Source: Cellulomonas chitinilytica (lineage in GTDB: Bacteria > Actinomycetota > Actinomycetes > Actinomycetales > Cellulomonadaceae). Taken from it: a DNA stretch of 58,140 nt. Of this stretch, positions 40,909-49,557 are shown in pieces. Below the pieces are notes generated by a model that worked only from the letters and a program-made list of their open reading frames with translations, was not told the origin of the DNA and made no database searches. Position 1 is the stretch's first letter. Each line of letters begins with the position of its first letter. Location of the stretch: positions 1-58,140 of the forward strand of contig NZ_BONK01000022.1 of assembly GCF_016862675.1 (NCBI RefSeq), read 5' to 3'. The translations under genes were made by a program, and so were the position numbers.

Positions 40909-41847
40909 GTGGCGCACCATGCGAGGGTGAGCCCGACCAGCACGGCCCGGGCCGGGAGGGTCGCACCGGTCCGTGAGGTCGTCGTGCCCGACGTCGACAG
41001 CACCGTGCGCTGGCACGAGCACGACTACCCCCACCCGCTGGCGCGCTGGCACACCCATCCCGAGGTCGAGATCCACCTCATCAGGGCGGGCACGGGGGTC
41101 GTGCTCGTCGGCGACCACGTGTCGACGTTCTCGGCCGGCCAGCTCGTCGTCGTCGGCTCTGGCGTGCCGCACGACTGGATGAGCGACCTCGCGCCCGGTG
41201 AGGTGGTCGTCGGTCGTGACGTCGTCCTGCAGGTGCACCCGGACCGCATGTCCCGGCTGGCGGAGGTGGCTCCCGAGGCGGCGGAGGGCGTACGCCTCTT
41301 CGAGGCCGCACGACGAGGTCTCGAGCTCACCGGCCGTTCCGCCGTCGACGGCGCGGCCGAGCTCGAGGCCGTGGGTCGCACCACGGGTCTGGAGCGGCTG
41401 CAGCACGTGTTCGCGCTGCTCGCCCTGCTCTCGCGGGCACCGGCCGACGAGCGACGCGTCCTCGCCAGCGGGCTGTACGCACCGCGCACCGACGTCGCCG
41501 GTCAGGACGCGGTGGAGTCCGTGCTGCGGTACATCGTCGACAACCTGACGCAGGAGGTCCGCATGACCACCGCAGCGGATCTCGTCGGGATGAGCCCGAC
41601 CGCGTTCTCGCGGTTCTTCCAGCGCGCCGCGGGCCGCGGCTTCACCTCGATGGTGCGCCGGATGCGGGTGGTCCGGGCCTGCACGCTGCTGACCGAGACC
41701 ACGATGCCTGTCGTGGACGTGTGCTACGCCAGCGGCTACACCAACCTGTCCAACTTCAACCGGCAGTTCCGGGCCGAGACCGGCACGACGCCGACCACGT
41801 TCCGGCGGACGGCGAGAACGGCGCCGCCGGCGCGGCACCCTGCCTGA
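40909..41847 (+). CDS. AraC-family transcriptional regulator
   Basis: 312 residues from GTG at 40909; a second in-frame GTG at 40927 is as plausible. N-terminal cupin (RWHTHPEVEIHLIRAGTGVV, then QLVVVGSGVPHDW) as ligand sensor. Two HTH motifs in the C-terminus: TTAADLVGMSPTAFSRFFQR and TMPVVDVCYASGYTNLSNFN, then RQFRAETGTTPTTFR. Divergent from the polyol permease operon, which it probably activates in response to the polyol. Confidence 0.92.
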   Translation: MAHHARVSPTSTARAGRVAPVREVVVPDVDSTVRWHEHDYPHPLARWHTHPEVEIHLIRAGTGVVLVGDHVSTFSAGQLVVVGSGVPHDWMSDLAPGEVVVGRDVVLQVHPDRMSRLAEVAPEAAEGVRLFEAARRGLELTGRSAVDGAAELEAVGRTTGLERLQHVFALLALLSRAPADERRVLASGLYAPRTDVAGQDAVESVLRYIVDNLTQEVRMTTAADLVGMSPTAFSRFFQRAAGRGFTSMVRRMRVVRACTLLTETTMPVVDVCYASGYTNLSNFNRQFRAETGTTPTTFRRTARTAPPARHPA

Positions 41848-41873
41848 GAGCCGGAGCCTGTCGCCGAGGCCGC

Positions 41874-42683
41874 TCAGCGCTGGTCGGCGACCTCGCGGGC
41901 CAGCCGGTCGGCGTGCCTCGCGAGCCACGTCCGGCCGCGGGCGACGTACGCGCGCTTGCTCGGCGTCCACACCTCGACGTAGCCCCGCTGTCCCCGCTCG
42001 GCGCCCGCGCGCACCACGGAGTAGCACCAGTCGTGCGTGGCCCGTGCGGCGGCGACGAGCGCGGGGAGCTCGCGGCGCGCCAGGCCGTAGCCGTCGGCGA
42101 GCACGGCGAGCCGGGCGGGTGCGCGGTCGACCAGGTCGCTGCGCGCGTCGCGGGAGTCGCGGAGCGGCACCCAGAGGCGGGCCGCGATCGCGAGGTCCCA
42201 CAGCCGTGACCCGGGGCTCGCGAGGTCGAAGTCGATGAGCGCGACGGCGACGCCGTCCCGGAACACGACGTTGTCCAGGTTCGGGTCGTTGTGGCACACG
42301 TGCGGACCGCGCCAGGCGGCGGGAACGGTCGTCGGCCAGGTGTGGGCGGCGGCGTCGAACGACTCCACCGCGTCGTGGAAGCGTCGGAGCAGGGCGCCGA
42401 CGCTCGCCAGCGAGTCGTCGCTCCACGCCCAGCGGGGTGGCGGCGCGATCGGGACCTCACCCGGGACGTAGCTGAGGACCTCGCGGCCCTGCTCGTCGAG
42501 GCCGAGGTAGCGGGGAGCGCCGTCGAAGCCGACGCGCTCGAGGTGCTCGAGCAACGCGTGCACCGCGTGCGCGCCCGGAGGCTGGGGCCGGCGCACGGTG
42601 TCCTCGAGCCGGAACACGAGGCCACGGTTGGACGTGCCGCCGAGCAGCGGCGTCTCCTCGGGGCTCGCCATGGCCTGGGCCAT
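41874..42683 (-). CDS. APH-like phosphotransferase
   Basis: 269 residues of the aminoglycoside/choline kinase-like fold. Catalytic loop CHNDPNLDNVVF with Asp as base, followed by metal-binding IDFDLASPGSRLWDLA, the equivalent of DFG. N-terminal nucleotide-binding lobe is short. Substrate unknown. It starts 42 bases after the stop of the SorC regulator on the same strand, so it may be co-transcribed with that gene and act in polyol or aminopolyol metabolism rather than in drug resistance. Confidence 0.85.
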   Translation of the reverse strand: MAQAMASPEETPLLGGTSNRGLVFRLEDTVRRPQPPGAHAVHALLEHLERVGFDGAPRYLGLDEQGREVLSYVPGEVPIAPPPRWAWSDDSLASVGALLRRFHDAVESFDAAAHTWPTTVPAAWRGPHVCHNDPNLDNVVFRDGVAVALIDFDLASPGSRLWDLAIAARLWVPLRDSRDARSDLVDRAPARLAVLADGYGLARRELPALVAAARATHDWCYSVVRAGAERGQRGYVEVWTPSKRAYVARGRTWLARHADRLAREVADQR

Positions 42684-42724
42684 CGTGTCCGCTCCGTTCG
42701 TCCGGCACCGACCCAGCGATCCTG

Positions 42725-43675
42725 TCAGGAGCGACCGAGGATCGCGCGTGCAAGCCGGGTGTGCGTGACGAGGCTCGTGACGTAGCCGCCGCGGACCGCG
42801 GCGCGGACGGCCGCGGCCTTCTCGGCGGCGTAGGCGAGCGCGATCACCTCCGGGATCCGGTGCAGCTGGGCGGCGTCGATCCCGATGAGTCGGTCGGCGA
42901 GCGGGGCGGGGACGGGCTGCCCGTCGCCGGCGAGCAGGATGCCGCTCACGTCGGCGCGCACCCCGAGCTCGTGCAGGTCCGCACGCTCGGCGGGGGAGAT
43001 GGCGTCCCAGACGGTGGAGTACGGCGGGTCCCAGCTGCCGAGCCCGACGACGGCCGTCGTGACGACTGCCGCCTTCTCGAGGCAGCGCGCCACGTCCGGC
43101 TGGCGCCGCAGCACCCCGGCGGTGGTGGCGTCCGGCACGATCATGGGGGCGTAGAAGAAGTACGGCTCGCCGCCGCCGAGCCGGGCGACGTCCCGCACGA
43201 GCTCGATCGAGCTGCCGTCGATGTCGGGCCGGGACAGGGCGCCGGTGAGCTGGACGACGGGGCAGGGGGCCAGGCGGGTCATCGCGTCGCGCATCGCGAT
43301 CAGCGAGCGGGCCCAGCCCAGGCCCAGCACGTCGTCGGACGTCACGATCTCGGACACCAGCTCGCCGCCGGCGCGCCCGATCTGCGCCCGCAGCAGGGCG
43401 GGGTCGTCGTCGAGCGTGTCGACGACGATCGCGTGGCGCAGGCCCAGCGCGCTCTGCAGCTCGGCGGACAGCTCGACGTCGAGGTTGCCCGGATGCCGGA
43501 TCTCGACGTGGACGAGCCCGGCGGCGCGGCCGGCCTCGAGGAGCCGCGCGACCTTGAACCGGCTGATGCCGAACTCCTCGGCGATGTCGAGCTTCGACCG
43601 GCCGTCGAGGTAGTAGCGGCGTGCCACGGACGCGGTGAGCACGAGCTGCGCCGGACCGATCGACTGCTGCGCCAT
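42725..43675 (-). CDS. SorC/DeoR-type sugar-binding transcriptional regulator
   Basis: 316 residues. N-terminal HTH (VARRYYLDGRSKLDIAEEFG, ISRFKVARLLEAGRAAGLVH). The rest is the SorC effector domain, related to phosphosugar isomerases (LRHAIVVDTLDDD, VLGLGWARSL, VVQLTGALSRPDIDGSSIEL, ISGILL-type loop VSGILLAGDGQPV). Divergent from the ABC/mannitol-dehydrogenase operon; two GCTCA-NN-TGAGC boxes lie in between. Likely ligand is the phosphorylated sugar. Confidence 0.93.
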   Translation of the reverse strand: MAQQSIGPAQLVLTASVARRYYLDGRSKLDIAEEFGISRFKVARLLEAGRAAGLVHVEIRHPGNLDVELSAELQSALGLRHAIVVDTLDDDPALLRAQIGRAGGELVSEIVTSDDVLGLGWARSLIAMRDAMTRLAPCPVVQLTGALSRPDIDGSSIELVRDVARLGGGEPYFFYAPMIVPDATTAGVLRRQPDVARCLEKAAVVTTAVVGLGSWDPPYSTVWDAISPAERADLHELGVRADVSGILLAGDGQPVPAPLADRLIGIDAAQLHRIPEVIALAYAAEKAAAVRAAVRGGYVTSLVTHTRLARAILGRS

Positions 43676-43688
43676 CGCGCTGCCTCCT

Positions 43689-43781
43689 GCTCATATGAGC
43701 GCTGAAGTGCCCATCCTGGCAGGAACCGTTGCGTGGTGGCGACACCGGTGCCAATGTGAGGTTTCACCCGCTCACATGAGC
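43689..43781. promoter_or_regulatory. Paired GCTCA-NN-TGAGC operators in the SorC/ABC intergenic region
   Basis: GCTCATATGAGC (43689-43700, perfect palindrome) lies next to the SorC start, and GCTCACATGAGC (43770-43781) lies 20 bp before the ABC operon start. The centres are 81 bp apart. A third dyad GTGA-GGTT-TCAC (43756-43767) lies beside the second box. Two matching boxes in a regulator/target gap strongly suggest SorC operators, possibly looped. Confidence 0.7.
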
Positions 43782-43801
43782 ACTCGCAGGGGAGGCCCGG
43801 T

Positions 43802-45178
43802 GTGACGAGCAGGAGAATGCGACAGCGGCGGGTCGCCGGCCTCACCGTCGCCCTCGCACTTGCCCTCGGCGGGTGTGCGGGATGGGGAAGCGTCGGCAGC
43901 GGCGGAGAGAACAGCATCAGCGTCCTGATGGTGAACAACCCGCAGATGGTCGACCTCCAGTCGCTCACCGCGGAGCACTTCACCCAGGAGACCGGCATCC
44001 GCGTGAACTTCACGGTGCTGCCCGAGAACGACGTCCGGGACAAGATCAGCCAGGAGTTCTCCAGCCAGGCCGGCCAGTACGACGTGGCGTCCCTGAGCAA
44101 CTTCGAGATCCCGATCTACGCGCGCAGCAAGTGGATCGCGCCGCTCGACGAGCACATCGCGGCGGACCCCGACTTCGACCAGGCCGACGTCCTGGCCCCG
44201 ATGGTCACGTCGCTCAGCGGCGAGGACGGCAAGGTCTACGGCGAGCCGTTCTACGGCGAGTCCTCGTTCCTCATGTACCGCAAGGACGTGCTCGACCAGG
44301 CCGGCCTCACGATGCCCGACCACCCGACCTGGCAGCAGGTCGCCGACGTCGCGGCGAAGGTCGACGGGGCACAGCCCGGCATGGCGGGGATCTGCCTGCG
44401 CGGGCAGCCGGGGTGGGGTCAGGTGTTCGCACCGCTCACGACCGTGGTCAACACGTTCGGCGGGACCTGGTTCAGCGACGACTGGCAGGCCGAGGTCAAC
44501 GACCTGCCGTTCCGCCAGGCCACCCAGTTCTACGTCGACCTCGTGCGCGAGCACGGCGAGAACGGCGCACCCCAGGCGGGCTTCACCGAGTGCCTGAACA
44601 ACCTCATCCAGGGCAACGTCGCCATGTGGTACGACGCGACCTCCGCCGCCGGCTCGCTCGAGGCGGCGGACTCGCCGGTCAAGGGCAAGATCGGGTACGC
44701 CGCCGCGCCCGTCGAGAAGACGGACGCGTCCGGGTGGCTCTACTCGTGGGCATGGGCCATCCAGCAGGCGAGCCAGCACAAGGACAACGCGTGGAAGTTC
44801 ATCTCCTGGGCCTCGGGCAAGGACTACGAGCAGCTCGTGGGGGAGACCAAGGGCTGGTCCCGGGTCCCCGCGGGCAAGCGTGAGTCCACCTACTCGATCC
44901 CGGAGTACCTCGCGGAGTCGTCGGCGTTCGCCGGCCCCACCCTCGACGCCATCACGTCGGCCGACCCGCTGAACCCCGGCGTCCAGCCGCGGCCGGCGCC
45001 GGGCATCCAGTTCGTCGACATCCCGGAGTTCCCTGCGCTCGGCACCCAGGTCTCGCAGTTCGTCAGCTCGGCGATCGCCGGGCAGATGACCGTCGACGAG
45101 GCCCTCGACCAGGGGCAGAAGTACGCCGCCGACGTCGCGGAGCGCTACCGGGCACGGGTGGGCACCGATGGCGGCTGA
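43802..45178 (+). CDS. ABC transporter sugar/polyol-binding lipoprotein
   Basis: 458 residues from GTG with GGGGAGG upstream. Lipoprotein signal with lipobox LALGGC, Cys25. Extracellular solute-binding protein family 1: ITVEAD-like opening SVLMVNNPQMVDLQSLTAEH, then QYDVASLSNFEIPIYARSKW, WFSDDWQAEVN, NVAMWYDATSAAGSLE and GYAAAPVEKTDASGWLYSWA. Closest in look to the mannitol/sorbitol-binding SmoE type. First gene of the SorC-controlled operon. Confidence 0.93.
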   Translation: MTSRRMRQRRVAGLTVALALALGGCAGWGSVGSGGENSISVLMVNNPQMVDLQSLTAEHFTQETGIRVNFTVLPENDVRDKISQEFSSQAGQYDVASLSNFEIPIYARSKWIAPLDEHIAADPDFDQADVLAPMVTSLSGEDGKVYGEPFYGESSFLMYRKDVLDQAGLTMPDHPTWQQVADVAAKVDGAQPGMAGICLRGQPGWGQVFAPLTTVVNTFGGTWFSDDWQAEVNDLPFRQATQFYVDLVREHGENGAPQAGFTECLNNLIQGNVAMWYDATSAAGSLEAADSPVKGKIGYAAAPVEKTDASGWLYSWAWAIQQASQHKDNAWKFISWASGKDYEQLVGETKGWSRVPAGKRESTYSIPEYLAESSAFAGPTLDAITSADPLNPGVQPRPAPGIQFVDIPEFPALGTQVSQFVSSAIAGQMTVDEALDQGQKYAADVAERYRARVGTDGG

Positions 45179-45226
45179 CCGACTCACCGACGGCACGCCT
45201 TCGTACGCGCACGCAAGGGGGATCCT

Positions 45227-46192
45227 ATGAGCGCCGCAGTGGAGACCGGCCGTCCGGTGCCGAAGGACGAGCTGCGCGGTGACGCGTCGCCCGCACTGGC
45301 CCGTGCGGCCGCGCGGGCCAGGAGAGCACCGCTGCTCCCGGCGCTCGTGTTCACGATCGTGATGACGCAGCTGCCGTTCGTGGCCACGCTGGTCATCTCG
45401 TTCATGAACTGGAACGCGTACTACCCCGACGAGCGCAGCTTCGCCGGCATCGACAACTTCCGCCGGGTCGTCACCGACGACGTCATCTGGGACGCGGTCG
45501 TGACGACCGTCGAGCTCACGGTCACCGTCGTCGTGGCCAGCGTGATCCTCGGCCTGCTCATCGCCCTGCTCCTCGACCGCAAGTTCTGGGGCCGCGGCAT
45601 CGTGCGCACGATGCTCATCGCGCCGTTCCTCGTGGTGCCCGTCGCGTCCGCGCTCGTGTTCAAGCACGCCATCTACAACCCCGAGTACGGCCTGCTCAAC
45701 GGCACCATCACCTGGGTGTGGGGCCTGTTCGGGGACACGACGCCACCGCAGCCGGACTGGATCAGCTCGTTCCCGCTGCTGTCCATCCAGCTCAACCTCA
45801 TCTGGCAGTGGACGCCGTTCATGATGCTCATCCTGCTGGCGGGCCTGCAGGGCCGACCGCTGGACGTGATCGAGGCGGCCCGCATCGACGGCGCCGGGTC
45901 GTGGCAGATCTTCCGGTCGATGACGCTGCCGCACCTGCGCCAGTACATCGAGCTCGGGGCGCTGCTCGGGTCGATCTACGTGGTCCAGAACTTCGACGCC
46001 GTGTTCACGATCACCTCGGGCGGGCTCGGCACGGCCAACCTGCCGTACACGATCTACACGACGTTCTACAACGCGCAGGACTACGGGCTGGCCTCGGCCG
46101 CCGGGGTGGTCGTGGTGATCGCGACGATCATCATCGCGACGTTCGCGCTGCGCACCGTCTCCAGCCTGTTCCGTGAGGAGGGTGGGCGATGA
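45227..46192 (+). CDS. ABC transporter permease 1 (polyol type)
   Basis: 321 residues, six membrane segments. The EAA loop with ATPase contact reads DVIEAARIDGAGSWQIFRSM, TLPHLRQYI. Sugar permease of the MalF/SmoF kind. AGGGGG precedes ATG. It ends in an ATGA overlap with the second permease. Confidence 0.94.
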   Translation: MSAAVETGRPVPKDELRGDASPALARAAARARRAPLLPALVFTIVMTQLPFVATLVISFMNWNAYYPDERSFAGIDNFRRVVTDDVIWDAVVTTVELTVTVVVASVILGLLIALLLDRKFWGRGIVRTMLIAPFLVVPVASALVFKHAIYNPEYGLLNGTITWVWGLFGDTTPPQPDWISSFPLLSIQLNLIWQWTPFMMLILLAGLQGRPLDVIEAARIDGAGSWQIFRSMTLPHLRQYIELGALLGSIYVVQNFDAVFTITSGGLGTANLPYTIYTTFYNAQDYGLASAAGVVVVIATIIIATFALRTVSSLFREEGGR

Positions 46193-47082
46193 CCGCCATC
46201 ACCGACGTCGGTCCGATCCCGGCGACCCGCACGACCGCCGGCACCCCGCGCCGCGACCGGCGCCCCCGCGGCACCGTCCTTCTGGGAGTCCTGGCCTGGC
46301 TCGTCGGGCTGCTGTTCCTCGTGCCCGTGGCCTGGATGGTGCTCACCTCGTTCCACAGCGAGGCCGACGCCGCCACCAACCCGCCGAGCCTCACCGCACC
46401 GCTCACCCTGCAGGGCTACAAGGAGTTCTTCGGCGCCTCGTCGGGCGCCAGCCCGTGGCCCGCGCTGGCCAACTCGCTGTCGGCCAGCGTCGGCTCGACC
46501 GTCCTGGTCCTGGTGCTGGCCATCCCCGCCGCGTACGCGCTGTCCATCCGGCCGGTGCGCAAGTGGACCGACGTGATGTTCTTCTTCCTGTCCACCAAGA
46601 TGCTGCCCGCGGTCGCCGGTCTGCTGCCGATCTACCTGTTCGCGCAGTTCGCCGGGCTGCTCGACAACCTGTGGTGGCTCGGGCTGCTCTACACGGTGAT
46701 GAACCTGCCCATCGCGGTGTGGATGATGCGCTCGTTCCTCGCCGAGGTGCCGAGCGAGATGCTCGAGGCGGCCTCCATGGACGGCGCCGGGCTGGTCCGG
46801 TCCCTGCGCGAGATCATCATGCCCGTCGTCGCCCCCGGCATCGCCGCGACCGCGCTCATCTGCTTCATCTTCAGCTGGAACGAGCTGCTGTTCGCCCGGG
46901 TGCTCACGGCCACCGTCGCGCAGACCGCGCCCGTCTACCTCACCGGTTTCGTCACGAGCCAGGGACTGTTCCTCGCCAAGGTGTGCGCCGCCTCGCTCGT
47001 GGTGTCCCTCCCGGTGCTCATCGCCGGGTTCGCCGCGCAGGACAAGCTCGTCCAGGGGCTGTCGATGGGGGCGGTGAAGTGA
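46189..47082 (+). CDS. ABC transporter permease 2 (polyol type)
   Basis: 297 residues, six membrane segments; MalG/SmoG kind. EAA loop: EMLEAASMDGAGLVRSLREI, IMPVVAPGIAATALICFIFS. Overlaps permease 1 by 4 bp and the dehydrogenase by 4 bp. No ATPase gene occurs in the operon or elsewhere in the window, so a shared MsmK/SmoK-type ATPase encoded elsewhere must energise it. Confidence 0.94.
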   Translation: MTAITDVGPIPATRTTAGTPRRDRRPRGTVLLGVLAWLVGLLFLVPVAWMVLTSFHSEADAATNPPSLTAPLTLQGYKEFFGASSGASPWPALANSLSASVGSTVLVLVLAIPAAYALSIRPVRKWTDVMFFFLSTKMLPAVAGLLPIYLFAQFAGLLDNLWWLGLLYTVMNLPIAVWMMRSFLAEVPSEMLEAASMDGAGLVRSLREIIMPVVAPGIAATALICFIFSWNELLFARVLTATVAQTAPVYLTGFVTSQGLFLAKVCAASLVVSLPVLIAGFAAQDKLVQGLSMGAVK

Positions 47083-48560
47083 GCGTTCGCCTCACGCCCG
47101 AGACGCTCGGGTCGCTGCCGCCCGAGGTCGCCGTGCCCACGTACGACCGCGACCAGGTCTCGGTCGGGATCGTGCACGTCGGCGTCGGCGGGTTCCACCG
47201 GGCGCACCAGGCCCTGTACCTCGACCGGCTGATGAACGCCGGCGACGCCCTCGACTGGGGCATCTGCGGTGTGGGCGTGCTTCCCCAGGACCGCCGGATG
47301 GCCGACGTCATGGCAGCCCAGCGCGGGCTCTACACGCTCGTCGTCAAGCACCCCGACGGCACGTGGGAGCCGCGCGTGGTGGGCTCGATCGTCGACTACC
47401 TGCTGGCGCCCGACGACCCCGACGCCGTCGTGGAGCGGATGGCCGACCTCGCCACGCGCATCGTGTCCCTGACCATCACCGAGGGCGGGTACAACTTCCA
47501 CGCCGTCACCGGCGAGTTCGACGGGGCCAACCCCGCCGTCCGGCACGACCTCGAGCCCGGCACGCCGCCACAGACGACGTTCGGGCTCGTCGTCGAGGCG
47601 CTCGCCCGGCGGCGCGACCGCGGCCTGCCGCCGTTCACGGTGCTGTCCTGCGACAACATCCAGGGCAACGGCGACATGGCACGGCGCAGCTTCGGCGCCT
47701 TCGCCCAGCTCCGCGACCCCGACCTCGGCGCCTTCGTGCGCGACGAGGTGCGGTTCCCGAACTGCATGGTCGACCGCATCACCCCCGTGACCACGGACGA
47801 GGACCGCGCCGAGTTGTCGCGACGGTTCGGCGTCGACGACGGCTGGCCGGTCGTCTGCGAGCCGTTCCTCCAGTGGACGCTCGAGGACGACTTCGACGAG
47901 CGGCCGCCGTTCGAGCGCGCCGGCGTGCAGATGGTCGACGACGTCGAGCCGTACGAGCTGATGAAGCTGCGCCTGCTCAACGCCAGCCACCAGGCCCTCG
48001 CCTACTTCGGCTACCTCGCTGGGTACCGGCTCGTGCACGAGGCGTGCCAGGACCCGCTGTTCGCGACGTTCCTGCGCGCCTACATGGACCGTGAAGCCAC
48101 CCCGACCCTGGAACCCGTGCCGGGCATCGACCTCGACGACTACAAGCGGCAGCTCATCGAGCGGTTCTCCAACGGGCAGGTCCGCGACACGGTCGCCCGG
48201 CTCTGCGCCGAGAGCTCCGACCGCATCCCGAAGTGGCTCCTGCCCGTGATCCGGCACCAGCTCGACCACGGTGGCCCGATCGACCTCGCGGCCGCCGTCG
48301 TCGCGAGCTGGGCCCGCTACGCCGAGGGCGTCGACGAGGCGGGGGAGCCCATCGAGGTCGTCGACCGGCTCCGCGACCGCCTGAGCGAGGCCGCGCGACG
48401 GCAGCGCGACGACCCCCTCGCGTTCGTCCGCGACCGCGACGTGTTCGGCGAACTCGCCGACGACGAACGGTTCACCACCGCCTACCTCCGGACGCTCGGC
48501 TTGCTGCACGAGGTCGGGGCCCGGCGCACCCTGGAGACGCTGGTCGCTGCCTCGGCATGA
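47079..48560 (+). CDS. Mannitol dehydrogenase family protein
   Basis: 493 residues from GTG overlapping the permease stop (GTGA). Polyol-specific long-chain dehydrogenase: NAD-binding IVHVGVGGFHRAHQALYLDR (about 30-49), VLSCDNIQGNGDMARRSFGA, FPNCMVDRITPVT, and the catalytic KLRLLNASHQALAYFGYLAG with Lys near 295 in MKLR followed by N.SH. Oxidises mannitol, sorbitol or arabitol to the ketose with NAD. Last gene of the SorC-controlled operon; complements the zinc dehydrogenase at 37363-38442. Confidence 0.94.
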   Translation: MSVRLTPETLGSLPPEVAVPTYDRDQVSVGIVHVGVGGFHRAHQALYLDRLMNAGDALDWGICGVGVLPQDRRMADVMAAQRGLYTLVVKHPDGTWEPRVVGSIVDYLLAPDDPDAVVERMADLATRIVSLTITEGGYNFHAVTGEFDGANPAVRHDLEPGTPPQTTFGLVVEALARRRDRGLPPFTVLSCDNIQGNGDMARRSFGAFAQLRDPDLGAFVRDEVRFPNCMVDRITPVTTDEDRAELSRRFGVDDGWPVVCEPFLQWTLEDDFDERPPFERAGVQMVDDVEPYELMKLRLLNASHQALAYFGYLAGYRLVHEACQDPLFATFLRAYMDREATPTLEPVPGIDLDDYKRQLIERFSNGQVRDTVARLCAESSDRIPKWLLPVIRHQLDHGGPIDLAAAVVASWARYAEGVDEAGEPIEVVDRLRDRLSEAARRQRDDPLAFVRDRDVFGELADDERFTTAYLRTLGLLHEVGARRTLETLVAASA

Positions 48561-48612
48561 GACGACTCCGAGCACGCAGGGACCCTGTCGACCGTTGCGC
48601 CATCGCGGGGTG

Positions 48613-49521
48613 TCACCGAGGGTTCACCGGCCCGGTCGCAGCCGCGACGGGTTCGCGTGCGGGCCGGCGGCCGGCGAGGAACTCGGTGACGGCGCGTCGG
48701 AACTCCTCGGGGCGCTCCGAGAACGGGAAGTGCCCGGCCTGCTCGAGCACGACGAGCTCGGCACGGGGGATCCCTCGCGCGATCGTGCGCGACGCCGCGG
48801 GTGGGCACACCCAGTCGTAGCCGCCGGCGATGACGAGCGTGGGCGCCGTGATGTCGGCGAGGCGGTCGCGCACGTCGTACCGCGAGGCGGGTCCGGCGAA
48901 GAAGTGGTGCATGACGTCGAGAGCCTGGCGGCTGAGCGGGAACAGGCGGCCCGGGACGTGCTCGTACCCGGGGGCGGCGTAGTGCGGTGCCACGAGGCGG
49001 CCGAACGCCTCGCCCGCCTCGGGGGAGACGTCGCCCGAGAACACGCGCCGGGCCGCCTCGACCGCCTCGGGGCCGGCCCGGTCGGCCAGGGTCGGCGACC
49101 CGGGGTCGGCCTCCGCGGCGAGAGTCGCTGCCGTGCTGCACAGGACGAGCCCGCCGACACGGTCCGGGTGGCGCAGCGCGGCGTGCAGCGCGACGAACCC
49201 GCCTGCCGAGTGGCCGAGCAGGATCGGACGCTCGAGGCCGAGGCGTGCGGTGAGCGCGGCGACGTCGTCGGCCATCTGCTCGAGCGAGCACGTCTCGACG
49301 CGCACCGGGTCCGACCGCCCTTGCCCGCGCAGGTCGACGTAGACGACCTGCGCGACGTCACGCAGCGGCCCGAGGCCAGGGCGCAGGTACCCCTGGTCGA
49401 AGCCCGGCCCGCCGTGCAGCGCCACGACGGTCGGGACGGTGCTGAGGGCGTCGCCGTCGACACGCAGCTGCGCGCCCTCGACGTCGAAGTAGAGCCTGGT
49501 GTCGTTGACTGAGGTGAACAT
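48613..49521 (-). CDS. Alpha/beta hydrolase (proline-iminopeptidase-like)
   Basis: 302 residues. HGGPG at 36-40 (prolyl aminopeptidase-type oxyanion motif), DLRGQGRSD, nucleophile Ser105 in GHSAGG, acid in GGYDWVCPP and His in EQAGHFPFSERPE. Cytosolic. HGGPG points to the S33 peptidase-like branch; the real substrate is unknown. It converges on the mannitol dehydrogenase gene and stands alone. Confidence 0.88.
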   Translation of the reverse strand: MFTSVNDTRLYFDVEGAQLRVDGDALSTVPTVVALHGGPGFDQGYLRPGLGPLRDVAQVVYVDLRGQGRSDPVRVETCSLEQMADDVAALTARLGLERPILLGHSAGGFVALHAALRHPDRVGGLVLCSTAATLAAEADPGSPTLADRAGPEAVEAARRVFSGDVSPEAGEAFGRLVAPHYAAPGYEHVPGRLFPLSRQALDVMHHFFAGPASRYDVRDRLADITAPTLVIAGGYDWVCPPAASRTIARGIPRAELVVLEQAGHFPFSERPEEFRRAVTEFLAGRRPAREPVAAATGPVNPR

Positions 49522-49557
49522 GCACGTCCAGATGCGCGCGGACGGCGCAAGGTTCGA

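Noticed and set aside
43772..45934. 720-codon minus-strand frame under the ABC transporter genes
   Set aside because: Low-complexity product and full overlap with recognisable binding-protein and permease genes.
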